From NCBI GenBank assembly GCA_041941305.1, contig JBGTQJ010000024.1, positions 62,001 through 126,000 of the forward strand: DNA of 64,000 nt. The letters are read 5' to 3'. Position numbers and translations under genes: made by a program. The notes under the pieces were generated by a model that did not search any database, was not told the DNA's origin, and saw only the letters and a list, made by a program, of their open reading frames with translations. The stretch is from JANSWP01 sp041941305 (GTDB taxonomy: Bacteria > Bacteroidota > Bacteroidia > Chitinophagales > Saprospiraceae). This document shows, piece by piece, positions 9,648 to 18,081 of the stretch. How positions within the stretch are numbered: the stretch's first letter is position 1; the number at the start of each line of letters is the position of its first letter.

Positions 9648-10328
9648 CTAGGTTCCAACTTTATTCCTCAAGGCCTTTCTTTGAGCCTTCATTTCTCTTT
9701 TCTGTTTTTTTATCTTAGCCTCAGTTTGAAATTCCAATAGATTTTGATTCATGTTGGCAATTGCCTTTCCATATTGCATTGGTGTGTCACTATAGACTCT
9801 ATTGGCGTATGGAAAGGGTCTCGCCAATTGTTTAAAATCTCTATCCTTCAAAACAAAGGAATACACTCCCTTGCTTGCATTTACTTTTTCTTGATTGTTT
9901 TTCCCAAGGGGATCCTGAGTTTGTCCCAATTCAGACATCAACCATTTTCCATCTGGAATGTGCTCCAAGGAAGAGATCGGTTTCAATTCCGTGTCAAACA
10001 ACACCCCATTGAATTCACCTGCTTTAACCTTTGCAGATTCTGGTGCATAGAAAAAATAAACTGGGCAATAATTAAAATTTGTTTTAAAAGCCGTTACAAT
10101 CTGTTGATTCCTAGTCTCTTGTGTTTCTTTGGCTTTTACAGCCTTTTCTTCCAATCCAGCTTTTTTTAAAGCTTCAACCTTTTTTTCACCAGTTTGTAAT
10201 CGCACCAGAATAGCGCCATTATTCAGGTTTTCAATGTGATCATACGCAGTAATCTGCCGTTGACGATGAGCCGCACAACTGCTTAGAAAAATGATTGTTG
10301 TCAATAAATAAAAAAGTCGTGTCTTCAT
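9648..10328 (-). CDS. Lipoprotein of unknown function
   Basis: 226 residues from the ATG at 10328; an upstream in-frame ATG at 10355 would add nine residues, but the shorter start gives a textbook lipoprotein signal (MKTRLFYLL..LSSCAAH, lipobox Cys at residue 18). The mature part has a lysine/glutamate-rich helix (about 45-80), a beta segment around YCPVYFFYAPES, and a basic coiled C-terminal tail (KIKKQKREMKAQRKALRNK). I do not recognise the family. It would sit on the periplasmic face of a membrane. It is flanked by argS upstream and glnS downstream, both on the same strand, but I see no functional link. Confidence 0.8.
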   Translation of the reverse strand: MKTRLFYLLTTIIFLSSCAAHRQRQITAYDHIENLNNGAILVRLQTGEKKVEALKKAGLEEKAVKAKETQETRNQQIVTAFKTNFNYCPVYFFYAPESAKVKAGEFNGVLFDTELKPISSLEHIPDGKWLMSELGQTQDPLGKNNQEKVNASKGVYSFVLKDRDFKQLARPFPYANRVYSDTPMQYGKAIANMNQNLLEFQTEAKIKKQKREMKAQRKALRNKVGT

Positions 10329-10414
10329 GTTAAATAGATTTAGTTTATTTATCATAGCTTAAAAATTCACCATGTTTTTGGTTCAGTACATAACTGCAAA
10401 TACGCTCAAATCAA

Positions 10415-12262
10415 TTACATTTTTTCTGGCATTTGGATACCGAGAAGGTCCATTGCAGACTTTAAAACTTTTCCAACCAATTCTCCTAGAACCAATCTAA
10501 AGTTTTTTGCTTCACCAGTTTCAGCCTTTAAGATTGAATGGTCGTGATAAAACTTGTGAAAAGTTTTTGCCATATTGTAACAATAATTGGCTATCACAGA
10601 GGGATCATAATCCTTTGCCGCATTTTGAATTAACTCAGGATATTGATACAATTGGTTCAATAACTCTTTTTCAAGACTATTAATATCTGAATATTCCTTC
10701 AATTTGGTCAAATCTATTACTCCTTCCCCAGCTTTTCGCAAAATAGATTGTATTCTAACGTAGGCATTTTGAACATATGGCCCTGTCTGACCTTGGAGAT
10801 CTACAGATTCCTGGGGATTGAAAACCATTCTTTTCTTTGGGTGCACTTTGATAATGAAATATTTCAGTGCTGCAAGCCCAATTTTCTCAATTATATCATT
10901 TTGTTCAGCTTTGGAAAGCTCATATATTTCCCCTCTTTCGGCAGCATTTTTTCTGGATTCTTCAATCACCTCTTCAATCAAATCATCAGCATCCACCACC
11001 GTTCCTTCCCGGGTTTTCATTCTGCCAGTAGGTAAATCTACCATTCCATAAGCCAGGTGATACAAACCACTTGCATAGGGCTCTTTTAATCTTTTCAAAA
11101 TTTCAAATACCCCCTGAAAATGACTGATTTGCTCATCACCAACTACATAAACCATTTTTTCAGTCCCGTAATCATTCCAACGCAATTGTGCTGTTCCCAA
11201 ATCTTGGGACGTATAGGTAGAGGTACCATCGCTCTTTATAATGGTTTTTTTACCTAAACCAATGTTTTCCAAATCAACCCAAACTCTTTTTCCATCTTTA
11301 TGGAGGATACCTGCTTTTAATCCTTTTTCTATTATTTCTTTTCCAAGAAGATAGGTATCAGATTCAAAATACAGTTTATCAAAACTAACCCCTAATTTAT
11401 CATACGTTACATCAAAACCATCCAAGACCCATTTATTCATGGTTTTCCAGAGTTCCAAAGTTTCTGGGTCATTGGCTTCCCATTTGAGGACCATTTCTTT
11501 TGTTTCCTTACCTAACTTACTATATTCATTAAAATAGTCATTTTTATATTCTTTGAAAAAACTTACCATGTCCTGCCCCTCCTTCTTTTGGTTTTCAAAA
11601 ACCGAATTCGCAACTTCTGTTTTTTGCCAATCGGCATACTCCGCTTCATACAACTTAGAATAATTGACATAATAATCTCCTACAAAATGATCACCTTTCA
11701 CACCCATGCTTTCAGGAGTTTGACCCTTGGCCAACTTTTTCCAGGATAACATAGATTTACATATTGCGATTCCTCTGTTATTGACTATCTGCACCTTAAT
11801 AACTTCGTTTCCGGCAGCTTCCAGGATTTTAGAACAAGACCAGCCAAGTAAAATATTTCTGATATGTCCCAAATGGAGAGGTTTATTCGTATTTGGTGAA
11901 GAAAACTCAACCATCACTTTCTTCCCAGTCGGTTTTGCTTTTCCGTACTGAGGATCAATAGAAGCCTTTTCCAAAAATTCTATCCAGAAGGCATTGCTGA
12001 TTGAAAGATTCAGAAAGCCTTTTATTACGTTAAAAGCAGCAATTTCTTCCACGTTTTCTACTAAAAAACTCCCCAATTCATTGGCAATTTGTTCAGGTCC
12101 TTTCCTGGCTATTTTGGTAAATGGAAAAACGACAACAGTATAATCTCCTTCAAATTCTTTACGAGTGACATTCATTGTTATTTGATTATTTGAAATGTCA
12201 CTTTCATAAAGCGATTTGATCCCTTTTTTAACTCCTTCTTGAATGATGGAAATTATTTCCAT
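10415..12262 (-). CDS. argS: Arginine-tRNA ligase
   Basis: 615 residues from the ATG at 12262; the in-frame start at 12322 adds 20 residues that do not look like ArgRS. It is a class I synthetase that attaches arginine to tRNA-Arg. The Add-1-like N-terminal domain (1-110) is followed by the HLGH signature at 130-133 (PNTNKPLHLGHIRN), the Rossmann catalytic core, a stretch WVDLENIGLGKKTIIKSDG, and an all-helical DALR anticodon-binding C-terminal domain ending GIQMPEKM. As in most ArgRS, the KMSKS motif is degenerate (GRMKTREG). Length and order are normal. Confidence 0.97.
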   Translation of the reverse strand: MEIISIIQEGVKKGIKSLYESDISNNQITMNVTRKEFEGDYTVVVFPFTKIARKGPEQIANELGSFLVENVEEIAAFNVIKGFLNLSISNAFWIEFLEKASIDPQYGKAKPTGKKVMVEFSSPNTNKPLHLGHIRNILLGWSCSKILEAAGNEVIKVQIVNNRGIAICKSMLSWKKLAKGQTPESMGVKGDHFVGDYYVNYSKLYEAEYADWQKTEVANSVFENQKKEGQDMVSFFKEYKNDYFNEYSKLGKETKEMVLKWEANDPETLELWKTMNKWVLDGFDVTYDKLGVSFDKLYFESDTYLLGKEIIEKGLKAGILHKDGKRVWVDLENIGLGKKTIIKSDGTSTYTSQDLGTAQLRWNDYGTEKMVYVVGDEQISHFQGVFEILKRLKEPYASGLYHLAYGMVDLPTGRMKTREGTVVDADDLIEEVIEESRKNAAERGEIYELSKAEQNDIIEKIGLAALKYFIIKVHPKKRMVFNPQESVDLQGQTGPYVQNAYVRIQSILRKAGEGVIDLTKLKEYSDINSLEKELLNQLYQYPELIQNAAKDYDPSVIANYCYNMAKTFHKFYHDHSILKAETGEAKNFRLVLGELVGKVLKSAMDLLGIQMPEKM

Positions 12263-12486
12263 GGAAATGAAAATGGTTTTTGTTTTGATGGCTAAACTGT
12301 CTATGCTGTATCCACAAATCACCCTACAATTTAAGCATCTTTACACCTTTTTAGAAAGTCGGCAAAGTTATCATTTTTGCACATTTAAAGTAATTAGCGG
12401 GAAGAACAATTATGAGAAGAGAAAAATTCCCAGGGGAAAGAAATTGGTGAAAAAACAAAAAAAGCTTGTTTGAAAAAGGAGGATAT

Positions 12487-12945
12487 TTAAGCTTTCGGTT
12501 CCACTTTCTGCAAATATACTTTGCCAGGAATGCAACTGCTGAATGAAGTATTTCCCATCCATCCCCCTTCCAACCGAAGCTTATCGCCATCCTTCACTAT
12601 CATCAATACTCCTTTTTTTACACACCACTCCATTCCAGCTTCCGCTTTAAAATCCAATATTTTGGTTTCTTGAAAATGAAAATATTTGTCTTCTTTCAAT
12701 TCACCAATGATTTCCATTTCAGCATAAATATTTCCGACATTTGCGTAAGAACGCCCGGAAACAATTTTACCTCTCTGATTGAGGTACAATTCGAAATCGT
12801 ATTTCTTGCTATAACATGATTTTGCCTCCTGGGTGTTATAGCCTTTCCATTGGCCGGTAAGGTCGCATTGGGCAATTAATGGAATAGAAAAAAATGTAAA
12901 AGTGGCAATAAGCAACCACTTGTAAGGGTGTAAATGCTTTTCCAT
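12487..12945 (-). CDS. Small secreted protein with one WC/CxPG domain
   Basis: 152 residues with a signal peptide (hydrophobic 10-24, cleavage near IAQ/CDL). The mature part is a single domain of about 120 residues: GQWKG at the start, alternating beta strands with IVSGRS, an EWCVKKGVL segment near residue 106, then LEGGW and CIPGKVYLQ at the end. The same pattern (GxWxG, G-S, E-WC-K, LEG-W, CxPGxLYL) occurs twice in the secreted protein at 53514-54773, so it is a real domain family. Conserved cysteines suggest an extracytoplasmic disulfide. The beta-sandwich or lipocalin-like fold is my guess; the function is unknown. A -7 box at 12983-12990 fits its start. Confidence 0.75.
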   Translation of the reverse strand: MEKHLHPYKWLLIATFTFFSIPLIAQCDLTGQWKGYNTQEAKSCYSKKYDFELYLNQRGKIVSGRSYANVGNIYAEMEIIGELKEDKYFHFQETKILDFKAEAGMEWCVKKGVLMIVKDGDKLRLEGGWMGNTSFSSCIPGKVYLQKVEPKA

Positions 12946-12982
12946 GAGTGTACTTGACTAAAAGTAATTTGCTTTTCTGACA

Positions 12983-13016
12983 CAAATATAATAAAATATT
13001 ATGCGAAAAATTGCAA
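12983..13016 (-). promoter_or_regulatory. Bacteroidota-type promoter for the small secreted protein
   Basis: On the minus strand TATATTTG (12990-12983) matches the Bacteroidota -7 consensus TAnnTTTG. A TTG (13016-13014) lies 23 bases upstream as a -33 element. The leader to the ATG at 12945 would be about 30 bases. The -33 part overlaps the start of the divergent phosphatase gene. Confidence 0.45.
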
Positions 13017-13699
13017 TTTCAGATATACATGGTTGTAATAGAACATTTAATGAATTGCTAAAAAAAATAAAGTTTAATAAAAACGATGTGCTCTATCTCC
13101 TCGGAGATTATATAGATAGGGGCCCTGATTCAAAGGGGGTTATTGATACCATTTTGAATTTTTCCAAAAATGGTTTTCAAATTAATTGCCTGAAAGGCAA
13201 CCACGAAGAACAAATACTTAAGGCTAAAAAAGATAGAGATGCATACCTCGACTGGCAATATTGGGGTGGAAAACAAACTATGTCCAGTTTCGGAACAGAT
13301 GACATTCATCAAATCCCCAAAAAGTATTGGGACTTCTTTGAAAACCTTGAATATTACTTTGAAACTGATAATTATATTCTTGCCCATGCTGGGTTAAATT
13401 TTGAGATGGAAAATCCTCTTGAAGGAAAATATTCAATGATGTGGATTCGAGATTGGTACAACGAAATAAATTATCAATGGCTGGAAAATCGAATTATCAT
13501 CCACGGTCATACACCCACCGATACGCTAAATATTCAGCAGGCATATTTACAATTAAATGAGGTTCAAATATTAAATATTGACAATGGTTGTTTCTATAAA
13601 ATCAGTCATGGTAGGGGGAAACTTTGTGCTTTTGATATGAGTAATCGCTTACTTTATTTTCAAGAGAATATAGACGATATGTCGGCTTTTTTTGGCTAA
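13001..13699 (+). CDS. Calcineurin-like serine/threonine protein phosphatase
   Basis: 232 residues, complete PPP-family metallophosphatase with all five motifs: DIHG at 8-11, GDYIDRG at 35-41, GNHE at 66-69, HAGL in the middle and HGHTP near residue 167. These bind two metal ions and cleave phosphomonoesters. The size and motif spelling match bacterial PrpA/PrpB-like and lambda-phosphatase-like enzymes rather than the longer ApaH. Targets could be phosphoproteins or small phosphorylated molecules; the sequence does not decide. It is divergent from the small secreted protein and convergent with rsmD. Confidence 0.92.
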   Translation: MRKIAISDIHGCNRTFNELLKKIKFNKNDVLYLLGDYIDRGPDSKGVIDTILNFSKNGFQINCLKGNHEEQILKAKKDRDAYLDWQYWGGKQTMSSFGTDDIHQIPKKYWDFFENLEYYFETDNYILAHAGLNFEMENPLEGKYSMMWIRDWYNEINYQWLENRIIIHGHTPTDTLNIQQAYLQLNEVQILNIDNGCFYKISHGRGKLCAFDMSNRLLYFQENIDDMSAFFG

Positions 13700-13713
13700 A
13701 ATGGGTGCTAATT

Positions 13714-13740
13714 TAATTCAAAAATGATATTGAATTATTT
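13714..13740. terminator. Weak AT-rich hairpin between convergent genes
   Basis: Arms taattcaa and ttgaatta around an 8-base loop, then TTT on the plus strand. It sits just after the phosphatase stop and before the rsmD stop. The pairing is all A/T apart from one G-C pair, so support is modest. Confidence 0.35.
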
Positions 13741-13750
13741 TAGAAGAAAC

Positions 13751-14290
13751 CTAATTTTTAAAAAAGCTAAAGATGGTTTTTCCATAATTTCTAACCTGAA
13801 ATAAGTGCTTATGGTTTTCAAAATCATGATTGGGATTATGTTCTAAAACAAACCATCCATGCTCCTTTAATAACTTTTTTTCAAAAATCAAATCCGGTAT
13901 GGAGTCAAGTGATGGTAAGCCGTAAGGAGGTCCGGCAAAAATGTAATCATATTGAATCGCTGTGTGATTTATAAATTTGAAGACATCTCCCTGGATAATA
14001 TTGATATGGCCCTGAATTTTGAATAATTGGGCAGTTTTTTTTACAAACAGCACACAACCTTTGAATTTGTCTACATAAGTAACATCAGTACACCCTCTTG
14101 AAATAAATTCATAGCTATGGTTACCTGTTCCACCAAACAAATCCAAAACCTTTAATGCTTCAAAATCAAAATTATTTTGAAGGATGTTGAACAATCCTTC
14201 CTTAGCAAAATCAGTAGTCGGACGCGTCGGCCATTTTTTTGCTGGCGGGTAAAACTTTCTTCCCTTGAATTGACCTCCTATTATTCGCAT
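13751..14290 (-). CDS. rsmD: 16S rRNA (guanine-966-N2)-methyltransferase RsmD
   Basis: 179 residues, usual for RsmD. It methylates G966 of 16S rRNA with SAM. The N-terminus RIIGGQFKGRKF and RPTTDFAKEGLFN are RsmD signatures, the SAM-binding motif I is DLFGGTGNHS at 50-59, and the C-terminal half has the strand plus EHNP turn. The catalytic motif IV, normally (D/N)PP(Y/F), reads GPPY at 120-123 because the codon is GGA; see findings. The DUF3822 gene upstream on the same strand supports the identification, because these two genes are neighbours in many Bacteroidota. Confidence 0.93.
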   Translation of the reverse strand: MRIIGGQFKGRKFYPPAKKWPTRPTTDFAKEGLFNILQNNFDFEALKVLDLFGGTGNHSYEFISRGCTDVTYVDKFKGCVLFVKKTAQLFKIQGHINIIQGDVFKFINHTAIQYDYIFAGPPYGLPSLDSIPDLIFEKKLLKEHGWFVLEHNPNHDFENHKHLFQVRNYGKTIFSFFKN

Positions 14291-14469
14291 GGTAAGGTGT
14301 GTAATTAATGAAAATGAAAGTTAAATGAAAATTCAACTTATTGTTTCATATATATTCGGCATTCTCGTTTTTATTTTCATCTTAATTGAACAGACAGCCC
14401 AGGACTGTATTTTGAACCAAAAATCTTGTTATTATTGGAAAGTACACTCAAACCAGGATAGCCCTGTTC

Positions 14470-15324
14470 TTATTTGCAAAGGGAAAGCGAAAATAGGTCA
14501 TGGTAAAAGTGGATTGGTACCGTATCAATTTTTTTTCCAAAAGTCAAAAAACCAGGGCTGGGAACAAATTGAATTTTTCGGATATACCTGTAAAACAAAG
14601 TATACAATTCTGAATCTTCTACGATTTTGCCTGATAACCAAACTGGAGTTTCCTCAGCGTTCAGTTTAAACTGAGAAAAGATCAGTAACAAATAGTAAAC
14701 TGCATCCTTGGCTGTTTTAAAAGGAAACTGATTAAATAAGAGCAATGACCTTTTTTCAAACAAAACGATTTGGAGGTGATGGTCTCGAACATTTAAAAAT
14801 AAGTAATGATCACTTTGATCATTCGTTAAACCTTGAGCACCAAGGATTAATGCAGTGCCGATATGAAATTCTTTTCCTGTCGTAAATTTTCTTTTGAAAA
14901 GATTATGCTCTTCTTCCAATGAAGAATAAATCAAACTCGCATTGACTTCAGAAACATTGTTTACAGAGATAATAGCATCTTCAGGAATTTCTAATACCCC
15001 CTTGAGATAACTATCCATTTCTTTATCATTAAACAATCTTGATGGAAGAATGGTAAACTCTTGTGTTTGGCAGGCAATTTTCACTTTTTGGAATAGCCTT
15101 GAAAATAGGGGTTCTGAATTTATGAGTTCAGCTATTGTTCTTGATTTTGAATTGACATCTCCACTAGAATTGAGTTGATAGTCTCTTAAAAGCAGTACTT
15201 TTTTATTGTTATCGGATACTAAATAAAGTAAACTGTCCATTCCGACGAGAATGGACAGTTGATATGAAGAGGTGGATTTTCGATTAAAATCCGATTCTTG
15301 TATTTCAATATTTAATTTTCCCAA
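14470..15324 (-). CDS. DUF3822-family protein
   Basis: 284 residues. It matches my memory of DUF3822, a Bacteroidota protein encoded beside rsmD: the start of the type IEIQESDFNRKSTSSYQLSI followed by an alternating beta/alpha pattern. The N-terminal half has a beta-hairpin array (SYQLSILVGMDSLLYLV) that could be an actin-like ATPase-type fold (inference). No signal peptide or membrane segment is visible, so it should be cytoplasmic. It overlaps the end of the upstream membrane-anchored gene by 13 bases, showing translational coupling. The function is unknown. Confidence 0.85.
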   Translation of the reverse strand: MGKLNIEIQESDFNRKSTSSYQLSILVGMDSLLYLVSDNNKKVLLLRDYQLNSSGDVNSKSRTIAELINSEPLFSRLFQKVKIACQTQEFTILPSRLFNDKEMDSYLKGVLEIPEDAIISVNNVSEVNASLIYSSLEEEHNLFKRKFTTGKEFHIGTALILGAQGLTNDQSDHYLFLNVRDHHLQIVLFEKRSLLLFNQFPFKTAKDAVYYLLLIFSQFKLNAEETPVWLSGKIVEDSELYTLFYRYIRKIQFVPSPGFLTFGKKIDTVPIHFYHDLFSLSLCK

Positions 15325-15902
15325 TTTCCAGCAACTGTAGGTTTATTTAAGTCTCCAAATTTAATAATTGCATTCGGGTTGTAACGGTCATCATACTTCT
15401 TAAATCGATTGTCAGCATATTTTCCCATGAAGATCTTCCAAACAGTTCCAACTTCGACAACGTTTACCAATGTATTTTGATAAGTTAAAGTATCAGCAGC
15501 AATATCAAATACAGCACCACTGCCAAATGGAACATACCTAAGAGAATCCAAAGACAATCCAAGAGCTGCAATAGAATCGCGGGCTGGGATAAAGGTCGTA
15601 TCATACTGGATTTCTCCCGTAAAGTTTGGATCATCCGGGTCTCCAATGATACTGACTATTGCAAAGGAGTCACGATTTAAAACCAATGAAAGAGAATCAA
15701 AATCAGGAGCGAATCCTCCTTTGACACCTCTAAACGCTTCTTGAGCTGTTCGAATTTCCATCAATCGCTCTACAACCGCATCGCGTCTTGAATCTTTTTC
15801 ATTTTTAAAAGCAATTGGTTCTTGAATACTACTGATAAGGACGTAAACTAAAAAGAAGATTAAGAGGACTAGAATTAAGTTGAAAATAACTCGCTTTTTC
15901 AT
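15312..15902 (-). CDS. Membrane-anchored protein of unknown function, upstream of DUF3822
   Basis: 196 residues. One N-terminal transmembrane segment (about 6-25) is followed by a helix with RRDAVVERLMEIRTAQEAF and a soluble domain rich in D, F and S (PDFDSLSLVLN). The layout, a single hydrophobic helix leading into an RxAQE/A-type helix, recalls pseudopilin-like or minor-pilin-like proteins, but no prepilin peptidase site (G/F-E) precedes the helix, so I do not call it one. It overlaps DUF3822 by 13 bases, and the pair plus rsmD probably form one transcript. The function is unknown. Confidence 0.75.
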   Translation of the reverse strand: MKKRVIFNLILVLLIFFLVYVLISSIQEPIAFKNEKDSRRDAVVERLMEIRTAQEAFRGVKGGFAPDFDSLSLVLNRDSFAIVSIIGDPDDPNFTGEIQYDTTFIPARDSIAALGLSLDSLRYVPFGSGAVFDIAADTLTYQNTLVNVVEVGTVWKIFMGKYADNRFKKYDDRYNPNAIIKFGDLNKPTVAGNWEN

Positions 15903-16078
15903 TCAGATTTGTTTTGATGCAATGATAAGAATTTTGTGAAAAACAGAAATGAATTTCGACACAATTTTATAACAATTGCTTGATATAAAGAAACAAACTG
16001 ATCAATTAAGTAACAAAACTTAATACTTAGATGCGAGAAATAACTGCTTTGGTGGGAAACTCAAGTAGCCCAAAGATT

Positions 16079-16119
16079 AATGATCAAAGTTTACAATTAT
16101 ATGAGAAACTTTGATCATT
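16079..16119 (-). terminator. Hairpin downstream of the 16134 bactofilin
   Basis: Perfect 14-bp arms aatgatcaaagttt (16079-16092) and aaactttgatcatt (16106-16119) with a 13-base loop, 14 bases past the bactofilin stop. Only a short T-containing tail follows on the minus strand, so it may act as a terminator or as a 3'-end stabiliser. Confidence 0.5.
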
Positions 16120-16133
16120 AAACAGGAATTGTA

Positions 16134-16559
16134 CTATTTAGCTCTTGCTCTTTTATCTCCGCCAATTTTGCACTCTCCGATGTAGCGGGCGCCTTCATCG
16201 ACAACAAGATTGTGGGCAGCAATGGTTCCTTTTATATATGCCGTGCTTTTTAAATGGATTGTACCTACAGCTTCTATTTCACCTTCCACTGTACCCATAA
16301 TTACAGCATCTTTAGTTTGAAGGGTTCCTTCTACCCTACCTGATTCGCCTAAAACTATTCTGTTGTTGCATTTTACTTCACCTAGAATAGTTCCATCTAA
16401 TCGTACATCTTCTTTTGAACGAAATTTACCTTCAATAAATGTACCTTTGGCCACTACACAGGTAGTGCCTGAAGAGGTGGAAGAGGATTGAGGAGAAGGA
16501 TGGGATGTTCCTGTAAGGACTTCTGCTTCAAATTTGGGTTTTGCTTTTGTACCTAACAT
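16134..16559 (-). CDS. Bactofilin (polymer-forming cytoskeletal protein)
   Basis: 141 residues. After a Ser/Thr-rich, poorly ordered N-terminus (about 1-35), a right-handed beta-helix runs to near the end, made of hydrophobic-Gly repeats such as FIEGKFRSKEDVRLDGTILGEV and AVIMGTVEGEIEAVG. Bactofilins polymerise spontaneously into filaments at the membrane and help shape the cell or place other proteins. A second bactofilin lies at 58019-58516 with different termini, so this organism carries at least two in 42 kb. The gene is preceded by a 338-base intergenic stretch shared with the divergent tsaD. Confidence 0.92.
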   Translation of the reverse strand: MLGTKAKPKFEAEVLTGTSHPSPQSSSTSSGTTCVVAKGTFIEGKFRSKEDVRLDGTILGEVKCNNRIVLGESGRVEGTLQTKDAVIMGTVEGEIEAVGTIHLKSTAYIKGTIAAHNLVVDEGARYIGECKIGGDKRARAK

Positions 16560-16897
16560 TTACTGGATATTGTTTTGGGTAGTTGAAAATAATAAAAAAT
16601 CGGTTTACAAAATGTTTTTCTGCGTTACACACATTGACAAAAAAACTATGTTTCAACAATCAAGCCATTCATTTTCCAAACCAAATACATCAAAATCAAA
16701 TTAGTGTTTGGTTAAAAATAATGAACATACCCTATGATCATCATTTTGAATCGGTTTCTATCAAAAATAACAGGAGGAATAATAATGGCATCAAGCACCT
16801 GAAAATCAAGTGGTTATAACATATGTTTGTTTCTTTGCAATGTGCGGAGAGAAAAACCACGGATAAATATATAAAATTCTAATTTAAAAAACACTTA
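16560..16897. other. Divergent intergenic region, bactofilin and tsaD
   Basis: 338 bases between two divergently transcribed genes. An open frame of 78 codons on the plus strand has no signature and overlaps nothing known, so I do not call it. The region must hold both promoters, but I see no clear TAnnTTTG box. Confidence 0.5.
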
Positions 16898-17899
16898 ATG
16901 CATACATTTATTTTAGCAATCGAATCTTCTTGTGATGATACTTCCGCTGCTGTCTTGAAAAATGGTTCTATATTAAGTAATGTGGTAGCCAATCAAGAGG
17001 TTCACAAATTGTATGGGGGTGTCGTCCCTGAGGTTGCTTCCAGGGCACATCAGGAAAACATAATTCCAGTTGTAGATGCCGCTCTAAAAAAGGCTGGCAT
17101 AACAAAAGATCAGCTAAACGCTATTGCATTTACCCGAGGTCCCGGACTTATTGGCTCCTTAATTGTAGGTGTTTCATTTGCTAAGTCCTTAGCAATGAGC
17201 CTTGATATTCCAATAATTGAGGTCAATCATATGCAAGCTCATGTTTTAGCTCATTTTGCTGAAGACCCCAAACCTAATTTCCCATTTCTGTGCCTAACTG
17301 TTTCGGGTGGTCATACTCAAATAGTTTTGGTTAAAGATTTTTTAGAAATGGAAGTCATTGGTCAAACTTTGGATGATGCGGCAGGAGAAGCCTTTGATAA
17401 AACTGGTAAATTACTTGGTTTAGATTACCCGGCAGGACCCGTCATTGACCGAATGGCAAAAGATGGTAAACCCATTTTTGAATTTCCTGAACCTCAAATC
17501 AGAGGTTTAGACTTTAGCTTCAGTGGATTAAAAACCGCTATTTTGTATTTTCTCAAAAAAAATGTCAGGGAAAACCCCAATTTCATTTCTGAAAATCTCC
17601 ATGACATTTGTGCTTCCGTACAAGATAAAATCGTAACCATTTTAATGAAGAAACTGAGAAAAGCTGCCAGAGAAACAGGTATAATAGATGTAGCCATTGC
17701 AGGAGGGGTTTCTGCTAATTCTGCTTTGCGAGCAGCACTTACTGAAATGGGGAAAAAAGAAGGATGGAATACCTACATCCCAAGATTCGAATTTTGTACG
17801 GATAACGCTGCTATGATTGCAGTAACCGGGTATTTCAAATATTTGAATGAAGAATTTGCAAATCAGGAGGTTACTCCATTAGCTAGATTCGCTTTTTAG
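16898..17899 (+). CDS. tsaD: tRNA N6-adenosine threonylcarbamoyltransferase
   Basis: 333 residues, full length. TsaD transfers the threonylcarbamoyl group from threonylcarbamoyl-AMP to A37 of ANN-decoding tRNAs, acting with TsaB and TsaE. The sequence starts MHTFILAIESSCDDTSAAV, typical of the ASKHA fold, and has the metal-binding HMQAH at 111-115, SGGHTQIV near 140, the GLDFSFSGLKTA segment near 210 and AIAGGVSANSALR near 265. It starts with ATG and ends convergently with the M28 peptidase gene 180 bases away. Confidence 0.98.
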   Translation: MHTFILAIESSCDDTSAAVLKNGSILSNVVANQEVHKLYGGVVPEVASRAHQENIIPVVDAALKKAGITKDQLNAIAFTRGPGLIGSLIVGVSFAKSLAMSLDIPIIEVNHMQAHVLAHFAEDPKPNFPFLCLTVSGGHTQIVLVKDFLEMEVIGQTLDDAAGEAFDKTGKLLGLDYPAGPVIDRMAKDGKPIFEFPEPQIRGLDFSFSGLKTAILYFLKKNVRENPNFISENLHDICASVQDKIVTILMKKLRKAARETGIIDVAIAGGVSANSALRAALTEMGKKEGWNTYIPRFEFCTDNAAMIAVTGYFKYLNEEFANQEVTPLARFAF

Positions 17900-18081
17900 G
17901 ATTGCTAAAAATTTAAAGTAAGGTAAATACAAAAATTAAAATAGAAAAAGCTGTTTTCATTGTTAATGAGTTCTTAGTGAAGCAGGCATCCCTTATATAA
18001 ATAAAGGTCTCTTAATTCAAAAGAAAAGTCCTTAAACTAGGGCTGATGCCCACTCCAAAATATAATACTTCGCGACTTGAG

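Noticed and set aside
9744..10169. Plus-strand frame of 141 codons
   Set aside because: It lies wholly inside the lipoprotein gene on the other strand, which has a clear signal and lipobox.
14325..14669. Plus-strand frame of 114 codons starting with a hydrophobic stretch
   Set aside because: It overlaps the 3' part of the DUF3822 gene on the other strand, has no recognisable domain, and most of it mirrors that gene.
16583..16819. Plus-strand frame of 78 codons upstream of tsaD
   Set aside because: Low-complexity, Asn/Lys/His-rich translation without a domain; divergent intergenic DNA.
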